A stretch of DNA of 64,000 nucleotides, taken from contig CAYMEK010000020.1 of NCBI GenBank assembly GCA_964389305.1, positions 1 through 64,000 of the forward strand, in the 5' to 3' direction. The notes under the pieces were generated by a model. The model made no database searches and was not told where the DNA came from. It worked only from the letters and a program-made list of their open reading frames with translations. The DNA is from CAYMEK01 sp964389305. Its GTDB lineage: Bacteria > Spirochaetota > Spirochaetia > SZUA-6 > DRHE01. Shown piece by piece: positions 25,381-33,427 of this stretch (positions are counted from its first letter, which is position 1; every line of letters starts with the position of its first letter). A program made the translations under genes and the position numbers.

Positions 25381-26010
25381 ATGGCGGGAGAGGAGAAGAT
25401 CGACCTGTTCCGGCAGCTCAAGGACCGAGACTACCTGGCGGCGAAGAAACCTGCCGTGGTGGATGTCGGGAAGGCAGCCTACCTGAGCATCGAGGGCCGG
25501 GGAGCGCCCGGCGGGGAGGAGTTCAACCGTAAAATCGGCGCCCTCTATGGCGCGGCCTACACGGTGAAGATGAGCAGGAAGTTCTCCGGCGCGCGGGATT
25601 ACGTGGTGGGCAAGCTGGAGGCCCAGTGGTGGGCAGAGGGGGAAAGCGGCAACTTCAGCGCCGTACCGCCTGAGCAGTGGCTCTGGAGGCTCATGATTCG
25701 AGTCCCCGACTTCATCGGCCGGGATGAGCTCGAACGGGCGGCAGACGTTCTGCTGGAGAAGGGAAAAGACCAGGAAGTGCGCGAGGTCAAGCTTCGCTGC
25801 CTGGAAGAAGGGCGGTGCGTGCAGATGCTGCACGTGGGGCCTTATGACAGGGAAGGCGAGACCGTCGGAGAAATGACCAGGTTCGCCGAGGCCCAGGGGC
25901 TTTCCTGCACGGGCCCCCACCACGAGATCTACATCTCGGATCCGCGGCGCGTTCCGCCGGAACGTCTGAAGACCATCCTGCGCCTGCCGGTGAGAGAAGC
26001 CTCTCGGTAG
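25381..26010 (+). CDS. GyrI-like small-molecule binding domain protein
   Basis: 209 residues starting at ATG 25381 with TGGAGG upstream. It belongs to the stand-alone GyrI-like family (YdhI/DUF type): KPAVVDVGKAAYLSIEGRG at 24-42, QWWAEGESGNFSAVPPEQW near 80-98 and QMLHVGPYDREGETV near 145-160. Members of this fold bind or hydrolyse small toxic ligands. It is cotranscribed with the AraC-GyrI regulator at 24466-25365. No catalytic residues can be named with certainty. Confidence 0.82.
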   Translation: MAGEEKIDLFRQLKDRDYLAAKKPAVVDVGKAAYLSIEGRGAPGGEEFNRKIGALYGAAYTVKMSRKFSGARDYVVGKLEAQWWAEGESGNFSAVPPEQWLWRLMIRVPDFIGRDELERAADVLLEKGKDQEVREVKLRCLEEGRCVQMLHVGPYDREGETVGEMTRFAEAQGLSCTGPHHEIYISDPRRVPPERLKTILRLPVREASR

Positions 26011-26022
26011 TGAGACGGTTTG

Positions 26023-26670
26023 CTACCCGGCAGCGGTTCTGGCCGCGGGGAAGCGGGCCCTAAATCGTTCGATCTGGAAAGCCAGAAGCGGGCGGAGGCG
26101 GGAAAGCTCCGGAAACAATTCTGTGCTTACCTCGAGGGATTCGATCCCCGCCCACCTCAGCCTGCCGCTGCCCGAGACCGCGGTACTGAAGATCCTGCCG
26201 TTCATGTACTGGACCAGCCTGGCAGGTAGAAAGCGGCTCCCAAGCGGCACGGCAGGCCCTCGGACTTTCAGGCGGAGATCGAGGGCCGGCTCCTCGTTCA
26301 CCCGGGCGTTTACTCGCTGGCTCCTTGGACCTGTACGTTCGAAGCGGATTTCGGCCAGCTTCTTGGGCAGCCCCCAGTTTCTTCTCCCGTTCTCCGCGCT
26401 GGCGGCTGTGGTTACGTAGATCCTGGAGACCGAATAATGCCTCTTCCCCTGGTAGAGCAGCCAGCCGGGGACGATCAGCATCTCCCCGTACGGACCCACC
26501 GGCGACCTACGGTAGCTCACCAGCGCCAGGACACCCACCCCCCGGAACCGCCGGCTGTCCTCTATATCCTCCGATCGGAGTTTCCCGCGAAAAATGGCGG
26601 GCGGGAAACGGTAAAGCAGCAGGCAGGCAACGCCTTCGAGATCCCACGGTGGGGGGACGATCGGGACCAC
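26023..26670 (-). CDS. Acetoacetate decarboxylase-like fold protein
   Basis: 215 residues, close to the ADC family length. The segment NWGLPKKLAEIRF near 120 resembles the active-site region of acetoacetate decarboxylase (G-x-P-K-K), where a lysine forms a Schiff base. An upstream Arg/Glu-containing strand (PYGEMLIVPGWLLY near 60) also fits. Many such proteins are not true ADCs and decarboxylate or modify other oxo acids. It lies 7 nt downstream of a double-ACT gene and is the last gene of the minus-strand paaK-ACT unit. Confidence 0.7.
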   Translation of the reverse strand: MVPIVPPPWDLEGVACLLLYRFPPAIFRGKLRSEDIEDSRRFRGVGVLALVSYRRSPVGPYGEMLIVPGWLLYQGKRHYSVSRIYVTTAASAENGRRNWGLPKKLAEIRFERTGPRSQRVNARVNEEPALDLRLKVRGPAVPLGSRFLPARLVQYMNGRIFSTAVSGSGRLRWAGIESLEVSTELFPELSRLRPLLAFQIERFRARFPAARTAAG

Positions 26671-26677
26671 GATGTTT

Positions 26678-27106
26678 TTAAAGGGAGTAAAGCTCCTGGT
26701 CGGACAGCAGCCTGACCCGCTGTTCCTGAAGCACTTTCTCCGCCTCCGGGAACTGCTCGATGTCCAGCACGATCGCCGCCCGGCCGCCTTCCTCGAGAAC
26801 GATTCCGTAGCAGTCCTCGATATTGATGCTGCGCGAGGAGAGGGTGAGAAGCAGCTCGTGCAGGGCGCCGGGCCGATCCTCGATAATCGCCACCACCACG
26901 TTCCTCTCTGACACCGTGAAATGATGAGTCTTCAGCAGGGCATGAGCCCTGGCTGGATCGTTTACCAGCATCTTGAGCACCCCGAACTCACCTTCACTGG
27001 CCATGGAGATACCGCGGATGTTGATGCCCTCCTGTGCCAGGATCTTGGTAATTGCCTCGAGCTTACCCGGCTTGTTCTCCACGAATACGGCAAGCTGAGC
27101 TCCCAT
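26678..27106 (-). CDS. Double ACT-domain protein (second copy)
   Basis: 142 residues from the ATG at 27106, which has GGGAGG six nt upstream. A start at 27142 would lie inside paaK. It has two ACT units, residues 3-68 (VFVENKPGKLEAITKILAQE) and 71-138 (IIEDRPGALHELLLTLSSR), with GKL and GAL turns at the ligand sites. It is homologous to the protein at 17718-18149 and sits in the same relation to a paaK gene, only 1 nt after its stop. It probably senses an amino acid and controls the ligase or gene expression. Confidence 0.88.
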   Translation of the reverse strand: MGAQLAVFVENKPGKLEAITKILAQEGINIRGISMASEGEFGVLKMLVNDPARAHALLKTHHFTVSERNVVVAIIEDRPGALHELLLTLSSRSINIEDCYGIVLEEGGRAAIVLDIEQFPEAEKVLQEQRVRLLSDQELYSL

Positions 27107-27107
27107 A

Positions 27108-28415
27108 TCAACCCTCCCGTTGCGCTTCGTTTCTGAAGTCAAGAACCCTTTGGGCCTTTCCCTCCGATACCGGCAGGCTGGAAGGTTCCACCATCTTGAC
27201 GCTGGGCGTGATCCCCAGCTCGGTGCGCAGCTCCCCCGCGACCTTGTCCTGAAGCGTTTCCAGCTCCGCCAGCGTGCCGTGGAACACCTCCTCGTTGATC
27301 TCTACCTTTACCTGAAGCCTGTCCATGTAGTTGTCCTTGCGGATTTCTATCAGGTAGTTGTGGCCGATCTCCGGGATGGCCATCAGGGTCTTCTCTATCT
27401 GGATGGGGAAGATGTTGACTCCGTTGATGATGAGCAAGTCGTCGCTTCGTCCGGTGATCCGGGCGATCTGGCGGTGGGTGCGCCCGCAGGCGCAGCGCCC
27501 GGGCAACAGACGGGTCAGATCGCGGGTGCGATAGCGGATCAGAGGCATCGCTTCCCGCTGCAGGGTGCTCAACACCAGCTCTCCTTCTTCCCCCTCGGGC
27601 AGCGGCTGTCCGGAATCCGGATCGATGATTTCCGGGTAGAAGTGATCCTCCCAGACGTGCAGGCCTTCCTGTTCCTGGCATTCGAAAGCCACGCCCGGCC
27701 CGCACATCTCCGAGAGGCCATAGGAGTTATAGACCTTGATGCCGAACAGCTCCTCGATTTTCCTGCGGATCTCCTCACTGTGAGGCTCGGCTCCGATGAA
27801 AGCGATGCGCAGGGAAAGGTCGGCCTTCGGATCGACGCCCAGCTCGTCGCAGAAGCTGTACAACCGCAGGGCGTAGCTCGGCAGGACGTGGACCGCTGTA
27901 ACCTTGAGCTGCCGCAGAAACCACAACTGCCGCTTGCTGTTCCCGGGACCTATGGGAATCGTCATGACCCCGAGCTTTTCCGCCCCGTAGTGGAAGCCCA
28001 GACCTCCGGTAAACAGGCCGTAGCCCATCATGTTCTGGAACACGTCCTGGCGGCGTAGGCCGGTTGTGTACATGCAGCGGGCGATCAGGTTGCCCCAACG
28101 CTCGATATCCCTCGAGGTATGGAACACTACCGTCGGGTTCCCCGTGGTTCCGGAGGAGGAATGCAGCCGCACCACCTCGTCCTGCGGTACGGCGAGAAAT
28201 CCGTAGGGGAAGGCGCTCCTCAGGTCGTCCTTAGTGGTGAAGGGCAGCTCTTGCAGCTCCTTCAGGCTTTTCAATCCGAACTCGTCTACGCTCTTGAAGC
28301 GATTTCCGTAAAAAGGAGAATGTCGTACACGGCCGAGCGTCTCATTGAGCAGCCGCAACTGCAGCCGGCTCAGCTCACCGCTGTCCATGGTTTCAAGCTC
28401 TTTTTCCCAGTACAT
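27108..28415 (-). CDS. paaK: Phenylacetate-CoA ligase family enzyme (copy 3)
   Basis: 435 residues with HSSSGTTGNPTVVFHT near 93, MGYGLFTGGLGFHYGAEKLG, FIGAEPHSEE, SYGLSEMCGPGVAFEC, IRYRTRDLTR and GRSDDLLIINGVNIFPIQ. A Cys pair in CACGRTH matches the zinc-like cysteines seen in the family. It ends KAQRVLDFRN. The N in GTTGNP replaces the usual K next to the phosphate loop, unlike the other two copies. It heads a minus-strand unit with the ACT and ADC-like genes, and its own start is 4 nt after the mlaF-like gene, so it may continue the mla transcript. Confidence 0.92.
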   Translation of the reverse strand: MYWEKELETMDSGELSRLQLRLLNETLGRVRHSPFYGNRFKSVDEFGLKSLKELQELPFTTKDDLRSAFPYGFLAVPQDEVVRLHSSSGTTGNPTVVFHTSRDIERWGNLIARCMYTTGLRRQDVFQNMMGYGLFTGGLGFHYGAEKLGVMTIPIGPGNSKRQLWFLRQLKVTAVHVLPSYALRLYSFCDELGVDPKADLSLRIAFIGAEPHSEEIRRKIEELFGIKVYNSYGLSEMCGPGVAFECQEQEGLHVWEDHFYPEIIDPDSGQPLPEGEEGELVLSTLQREAMPLIRYRTRDLTRLLPGRCACGRTHRQIARITGRSDDLLIINGVNIFPIQIEKTLMAIPEIGHNYLIEIRKDNYMDRLQVKVEINEEVFHGTLAELETLQDKVAGELRTELGITPSVKMVEPSSLPVSEGKAQRVLDFRNEAQREG

Positions 28416-28418
28416 GAT

Positions 28419-29216
28419 CTATTCCTGTAAGAGGTCGAGAATATCCGTATCATAGGTGGCCGCTTCACTCAAGACCTCGGTGAGTATCTCGAGAACCTCC
28501 CTATTGGCGCTTCTGCGGATTTCCGACGTATCCGCCGCTTCCAGAACTTGTCCGTTCTTCAGCACTATCAGGTAGTTGGCGATCATCGAGGTCAGGTGGG
28601 CGTCGTGGGTTACCGCTATGATCGTACACCCCTTTTCCTTCAGCTCCCGGATGAGGCGCATCATCTTTTCCAGCATCACGTAGTCGATCGACGGAGTAGG
28701 CTCGTCGAGGAACAGCACCTCGGGCTCGAGAACGATAGCCCGCAGAAAGGAGACCATCTTCTGTTCCCCCGTGGAGATGGCGGCTGGTCTCAGATCGAGG
28801 GAGTCTTCCAGACCCACCCTGGCCAGGAGCCCCCGAACCCGCCGATCGATCTGCTCGTGCTCGCGCCCGGGGTAGTGGAACTGGATCGGCAGGGCCAGAT
28901 TGTCGTACACGGACTTATTAGACCACAGGGCGGCATCCTGGAACATGAATCCGCTTCTGCGCCGGAACTCCAGGACCTGCTTCTCCGTGAACCGCTGGTA
29001 GTTCCTCCCCTGCAGATAAACCTTGCCGCTGTCAGGAGGGACGATAGACGCCGCTACCTTCAAGAGCATACTCTTGCCACTGCCCGAAGGGCCCATAATC
29101 ACAGTGCTTTTTTTAATCGGTATTGTCAGACTCACCTCGTCGAGGCTGATATGCTCATGGAAGTTAACCGTTACATTCTTCAGCTCGATCAGGGATTCCA
29201 TGAGTGTTTCAGACAT
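28419..29216 (-). CDS. mlaF: ABC ATPase of an MCE lipid transporter (MlaF-like)
   Basis: 265 residues with Walker A GPSGSGKS near 40, ABC signature ISTGEQKMVSFLRAI (the usual LSGG is replaced by ISTG), Walker B VLFLDEPTPSID and VTHDAHL as the switch His region. The C-terminal tail of about 45 residues resembles the MlaF extension. It should power lipid movement through MlaE and the MCE hexamer. It overlaps the permease gene by 8 nt. The MCE protein itself is encoded 12 kb away at 15049-16071. Confidence 0.83.
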   Translation of the reverse strand: MSETLMESLIELKNVTVNFHEHISLDEVSLTIPIKKSTVIMGPSGSGKSMLLKVAASIVPPDSGKVYLQGRNYQRFTEKQVLEFRRRSGFMFQDAALWSNKSVYDNLALPIQFHYPGREHEQIDRRVRGLLARVGLEDSLDLRPAAISTGEQKMVSFLRAIVLEPEVLFLDEPTPSIDYVMLEKMMRLIRELKEKGCTIIAVTHDAHLTSMIANYLIVLKNGQVLEAADTSEIRRSANREVLEILTEVLSEAATYDTDILDLLQE

Positions 29217-29985
29217 AGTAAACCGAGGTGATTATGGCGTCCGCCAGGATGCAGAGAACGAAACCCTGGCCTACCGCCTTGATGGCTACCTGGGGGATTT
29301 CCGTCGAGGCGGCCCGGACTTTGAACCCCTGGTAGATGGCCACGAAAGAAATGAGGATGCCGAATACCAGCGCCTTGACCAGTGAAGAGACAATGTCCAC
29401 CACGGTCATGGCGCTGAGCAGATTCTGGAAATAGTCGTGGAGCTGGATCGGCTTAATGAACTGCGTAATAACGAACGATCCGAACAGGCCGAAGAAGTTG
29501 AAGTAGATCGTGAGCAGGACCATGGAGAAGGTGACGCCCAAAAAACGAGGAACCGCCAGGTACGAGATAGGATTGATGCCTACCGACACGTAGGCTTCGA
29601 TCTCGTGCGATACGACCATGTTGCCCAATTCGGTGGCTATGGCCGTTCCCGAACGGGCGATGATGACGAACGCCGTGAGCAAGGGGCCCAGCTCGCGGGT
29701 GATTACTACGGTGAGGATTGCGTAAATCAGCTTGCCCTGGCCGAACTTGGGCAGGATCGATATCCCCTGCACCACGATAACCGCTCCCAGCCCCAGGGAG
29801 ATCAGGGAAATAATGCCTATGGCTTCCACCGCGGTGAACAGGATCTGCATCACCAGCACGTTGAAGCCTACCTGTCTCCTGTGCAGGAAGAGCGCGGATT
29901 CTTTGAAAACGTTCAAGAGAAAGCCGGCGGCGTAGAGAAGGTTTCCGGCCGTCTCGCTGAACCGTCTGCCCAGCCTCTCGATCAT
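29209..29985 (-). CDS. mlaE: MlaE-type permease of an MCE lipid transporter
   Basis: 258 residues of the MlaE/YrbE family: a long amphipathic N-terminal helix, then about five membrane helices. Conserved segments include VIITRELGPLLTAFVIIARSGTA around 95-118 and EIEAYVSVGINPISYLAVPRFLG near 130-152. It forms the membrane dimer that receives lipid from or passes it to the MCE ring. It is followed by its ATPase with an 8-nt overlap. Confidence 0.92.
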   Translation of the reverse strand: MIERLGRRFSETAGNLLYAAGFLLNVFKESALFLHRRQVGFNVLVMQILFTAVEAIGIISLISLGLGAVIVVQGISILPKFGQGKLIYAILTVVITRELGPLLTAFVIIARSGTAIATELGNMVVSHEIEAYVSVGINPISYLAVPRFLGVTFSMVLLTIYFNFFGLFGSFVITQFIKPIQLHDYFQNLLSAMTVVDIVSSLVKALVFGILISFVAIYQGFKVRAASTEIPQVAIKAVGQGFVLCILADAIITSVYYV

Positions 29986-30009
29986 GCCAGTGGAGGATAA
30001 AGCGCTGAC

Positions 30010-30222
30010 TCAGTGGCAGGTGGAGCAGTTCTTGCCGGTGCAGCCGCCGCACGATGACGATCCGACGGCCTGTCGGGAAGCGCCGGCAACGGCGAACAGG
30101 CTGAAGCGTCTCTTCACCTCGCCCGTATGGCACTCGGGGCAGGCCGGCGGTCCGGCGGAGCCGGAAACGAGGAGCTCGAACTCGCTGCCGCAGGCGCTGC
30201 AGCGGTATTCATAGATCGGCAC
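30010..30222 (-). CDS. FmdB-family putative regulatory zinc-ribbon protein
   Basis: 70 residues starting at GTG 30222 (VPIYEYRC, the usual MPIYEYRC of the family) with GGGGGAGG upstream. Zinc ligands are CSAC (residues 8-11) and CPEC (about 28-31). The tail is rich in Cys, Ser and Gly: SSSCGGCTGKNCSTCH. The family is widespread and loosely called regulatory. The start at 30243 is less likely because the ribosome site lies after it. Confidence 0.85.
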   Translation of the reverse strand: MPIYEYRCSACGSEFELLVSGSAGPPACPECHTGEVKRRFSLFAVAGASRQAVGSSSCGGCTGKNCSTCH

Positions 30223-30367
30223 TGTTACCTCCCCCTGCTGCATACCACATTTTGCCGATTATTTCAATAATTTATTCCTGAATGGTATAAAGCAGCGTCC
30301 GATAATAAAGGGAGGAAGAACGGCAGGGGCAATATAGACAATCTGCTATATTGGGAAAGGAATATTG

Positions 30368-31600
30368 ATGCTGCCTACCTACTCTTTGAGCGGAATGACG
30401 GTGGTTTCACCCTGCGAAGTGATCCCGAATGGCAGTATAAAAATCGAAAAGAATCGCATCAGGTGCCTCGGTTCCACCGCCAAGCTTAATATTGAGGTCG
30501 GTCCGGGTCTGTTCTGCTATCCTGCGCTGATCAACGTCCACGACCATCTACGCGGTGACTATCTGCCCCGTATCGGCCCTCAGGACGGCAACTACTACCT
30601 GAACTGGTCCTACTGGGAGAAGGACCTGCGAAACTCGCCGGTTCTCGCCGAACGAGCCAAGATCGTGGTGGAGGACATGTACAGGCTTTCGGCCTACAAA
30701 AACCTGTTCTCAGGGGTAACCACCGTTAATGACCACTTCCCGCACGAGTTCAACGAGCCACTGATCCCGCTCCTGCCGATACGGGTGATCAACAACTATT
30801 CCCTGGCGCACGAGTGCTCTTCCTTTGACCTCCAGTGGGGCGACGGCATCGAGATCGAGCACAAACGGGCGGTGAAGCGCAACTCGCCCTTTATTACCCA
30901 CCTGGAGGAGGGATTCGACCGGGAATCCCAATCGGGAGTGGATATACTGAGCGACCTGGGTTGCCTGGACGATCATGATGTGCTGATTCACTGTATCGGA
31001 TTCAGCGATCAGGATATCAAACGGGTCAAGAAGGCAGGAGCCAGCGTTGTCTGGTGTCCGGCCTCGAATCTGTTCATGTTCAATGTAACCTGCAAGATCC
31101 GCAAGATGCTGGCCGAGGGCCTCAATGTCTGCATCGGGACCGACTCCACCGCTACCGGTTCGGTGAACCTGTTGGAGGAGATGCGTTTTGCCCGCCGGAC
31201 CTACAGCCGCCTGTATGGCGAGAAGCTGGACGCCCGGACTATTACCGAGATGGTCACGATCAACCCGGCACGGGCCTTCCGGATGCAGGAACAGATCGGC
31301 AGCCTGGAGGAAGGCAAGCTGGCGGATCTGCTGCTCCTGCGATCGGAGCAAACCGACCCCTATGAGGCCCTGCTGGCGGCTCGCATGGAGGATATAGAGC
31401 TGATTGTCCAAGACGGTACGCCTATATACGGACAGGAGAGCTACCGGGAGCTTTTCCGCCGCAGGGACTGCGACTATACAGTCGTATCCGTAGGGGGCCG
31501 CAGCATGTACGTGAAGGGAGACCCGGTGGGATTGCTGGAAAAAGTGCGCCGGGCGGTCGGTTTCAAGAAAGATCTTGATTATTTACCCCTGGACGGATAG
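30368..31600 (+). CDS. Metal-dependent amidohydrolase (deaminase/chlorohydrolase type)
   Basis: 410 residues from ATG 30368, with AAAGGA upstream. Metal ligands follow the superfamily order: H58 and H60 in NVHDHLRGD, a middle HLEEG (near 178), IHCIGFSD (near 208) and the aspartate of IGTDSTATGS (near 258). The C-terminus shows TINPARAFRMQEQIGSLEEGKLADLLLL, the typical closing strand. It probably deaminates a purine, pterin or nucleoside-like compound, but the substrate pocket differs from guanine deaminase. No related purine genes are adjacent. Confidence 0.85.
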   Translation: MLPTYSLSGMTVVSPCEVIPNGSIKIEKNRIRCLGSTAKLNIEVGPGLFCYPALINVHDHLRGDYLPRIGPQDGNYYLNWSYWEKDLRNSPVLAERAKIVVEDMYRLSAYKNLFSGVTTVNDHFPHEFNEPLIPLLPIRVINNYSLAHECSSFDLQWGDGIEIEHKRAVKRNSPFITHLEEGFDRESQSGVDILSDLGCLDDHDVLIHCIGFSDQDIKRVKKAGASVVWCPASNLFMFNVTCKIRKMLAEGLNVCIGTDSTATGSVNLLEEMRFARRTYSRLYGEKLDARTITEMVTINPARAFRMQEQIGSLEEGKLADLLLLRSEQTDPYEALLAARMEDIELIVQDGTPIYGQESYRELFRRRDCDYTVVSVGGRSMYVKGDPVGLLEKVRRAVGFKKDLDYLPLDG

Positions 31601-31627
31601 TCTGTCAATGGAGGAGCTGTAATTCTC

Positions 31628-32653
31628 GTGTCACCGAAAGCCATGCAGTACAAAGCGAATTCCATCATCTTCTTCAGAGGGGATATCAGTGACAAGATCT
31701 TCATCCTCAAATCGGGACAGGTCAGCCTGAACTACACCGACATCGAAACCGGCCAGGAAATTCATGATCTGATAAAAACCGGCGAGTTTTTCGGGGTACG
31801 ATCCGCCCTGGGACGCTACGCCCGGGAGGAGACGGCTCAGGTGCTGGCCGATTCAGTTGCCGTGGCGTTCACCGTTCCGGAGTTCGAACAGCTTGCCTTG
31901 CAGAACACCCGGATTATCGTGAAGATGCTGCGGGTGTTTTCCAACATGCTGCGGCGAATACACAAGCAGGTGCAGAACCTCATCTACACGGAAGAACAGA
32001 TTAAACCGGAAGACGGCTTGTATCGGATAGGAGAATACTATCTTAAAAACAAGCGCTATTCCCAGGCCCTCTACGCCTACAAGCGTTATCTTACCTACTA
32101 CCCATCGGGCCGCCACGCCGGCAATGTAAATCAAAAGATACAGATGTCCGAGGAATATCTGCAGAAGTACGGCCAGGGCAAGGGGCCGGCGATCATACCC
32201 GGGGAAGAGGCCGGCGCGCAGGCGCTGTCCAAGCCCGAACCGAGCCGTGAGCCCCAGGAGCTTTCCGAGGTCGCCAAACAGTACTACAACGCCGTCAGTC
32301 TGCTGAGCCAGCAGAAATACCAGGAAGCCCTGGTTCAGTTCCGTAAAATAGTGGCCGAGAACCAGGATGCGGAATATACGGCCAAGAGCCAGTACGAGAT
32401 GGGCCGGTCGCTGTACTATCTGAAGCAGTTCGACGCCTCGGTTCAGGCATTCACTTCGATGATTCAGAAGTATCCCAATCATCCGGACCTGAAAGAAGCG
32501 TTGTACTACGTGGGCATGTGTTACGAAAGCAAGGGAGACCAGGAGAAAGCCAAAGGCTTCTACAACAAGATCATTACCCTGGTTGGTGAGGACGATCCGC
32601 TGAGCAGAAAGGTGAAAAAAGCCCTTCGAGATCTAGCGGGGAATACGGAATGA
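31628..32653 (+). CDS. Cyclic-nucleotide-binding domain protein with TPR-like C-terminus
   Basis: 341 residues, start GTG 31628 with GGAGGAG before it. Residues about 5-115 form a cNMP-binding beta-barrel (IIFFRGDISDKIFILKSGQV, TGEFFGVRSALG). From about 130 on there are TPR-like units: YRIGEYYLKNKRYSQALYAY, AVSLLSQQKYQEALVQF, YEMGRSLYYLKQFDASVQAF and YYVGMCYESKGDQEKAKGFY, the last ones of the YbgF kind. There is no DNA-binding domain. It overlaps the next cNMP-domain gene by 4 nt. The pair is known to me from spirochaete genomes as an uncharacterised module. Confidence 0.85.
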   Translation: MSPKAMQYKANSIIFFRGDISDKIFILKSGQVSLNYTDIETGQEIHDLIKTGEFFGVRSALGRYAREETAQVLADSVAVAFTVPEFEQLALQNTRIIVKMLRVFSNMLRRIHKQVQNLIYTEEQIKPEDGLYRIGEYYLKNKRYSQALYAYKRYLTYYPSGRHAGNVNQKIQMSEEYLQKYGQGKGPAIIPGEEAGAQALSKPEPSREPQELSEVAKQYYNAVSLLSQQKYQEALVQFRKIVAENQDAEYTAKSQYEMGRSLYYLKQFDASVQAFTSMIQKYPNHPDLKEALYYVGMCYESKGDQEKAKGFYNKIITLVGEDDPLSRKVKKALRDLAGNTE

Positions 32654-33294
32654 ACGGTACAGGGAACGCCTTCAACCGCTTCAAGAAAACCTTTCAAGCC
32701 GGAGACGTGGTATTTTGCGAATACGAGCCCGGGGACAATTTCTACCTGATCCAGTCCGGTAGAGTTCAAATAATCAAAATATTCGGGGACCTGGAAAAGA
32801 CAATCGCTGTTCTCAATCCGGGGGAGATCTTCGGCGAAATGGCCATCCTGGAGGAGGCTCCCCGTTCGGCCACCGCAATCGCTATGGATCAGGTCACAGC
32901 CCTGGAGTTCAACCAGGAGAATTTCGAGATCCTCATGCAGGGCAATCCGCAGGTCGCCCTGACGCTGCTCAAGCTGTTCGCCATAAGGATCCACGATCAG
33001 AAGAGAAAGTTTCAGATCTTGACATTGGACGACGTGGAGGCCAAAGTGGCCGACGTGTTTCTAATGCTGGCCGAGCACGAGCCTGTAGATACCTCCGAAG
33101 TGGAAAAAATGGTGTTCAAGACCTCGGTGGACGATGTGGCGCACTGGGCGGGGATCTCGCCGGAGAAATGCCGGCAGGTTATCAATCATTTCGTCAACCA
33201 GCGTCGCGTTGAGCTGTTTCCTGACAGGATTGTGGTCAGGAACATCAACGACTTCGCCCGTTTCGTCAAATCCCGCAGACGGCGGCAAGACTGA
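32650..33294 (+). CDS. Crp/Fnr-family transcription regulator
   Basis: 214 residues. The cNMP-binding barrel at about 10-120 includes VVFCEYEPGDNFYLIQSGRV and PGEIFGEMAILEEAPRSATA; the Glu and Arg-Ser that hold the cyclic phosphate (GEMA, PRSA) are present, so cyclic nucleotide binding is plausible. A dimerisation helix follows, then a winged helix at about 160-205 with DDVAHWAGISPEKCRQVINHF. No Fnr-type cysteines are seen. It is coupled to the TPR-cNMP protein. Confidence 0.88.
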   Translation: MNGTGNAFNRFKKTFQAGDVVFCEYEPGDNFYLIQSGRVQIIKIFGDLEKTIAVLNPGEIFGEMAILEEAPRSATAIAMDQVTALEFNQENFEILMQGNPQVALTLLKLFAIRIHDQKRKFQILTLDDVEAKVADVFLMLAEHEPVDTSEVEKMVFKTSVDDVAHWAGISPEKCRQVINHFVNQRRVELFPDRIVVRNINDFARFVKSRRRRQD

Positions 33295-33349
33295 CGATCC
33301 TGAGGCTCGCCAGTAAGCTCAACCGTATTTCTATTTTTTACAAGTTTTC

Positions 33350-33378
33350 TTGACCCACCGACTGCGCGAGGCTATAAT
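33350..33378 (+). promoter_or_regulatory. Near-consensus sigma-70 promoter for livGFHM
   Basis: TTGACC at 33350-33355, a 17-nt spacer, and a perfect TATAAT at 33373-33378. The predicted start is near 33385, about 43 nt before the TTG start codon of livG. Confidence 0.8.
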
Positions 33379-33427
33379 GCGCTGTTGGTTTTAGCGCCGA
33401 CCACTCATGAAACGAGGAGATAAACCT

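Noticed and set aside
30279..30305. Second sigma-28-like site (TGAA-N15-TCCGATAA) before the amidohydrolase gene
   Set aside because: The match is moderate, the gene is unrelated to motility, and such a match can occur by chance in this much DNA.
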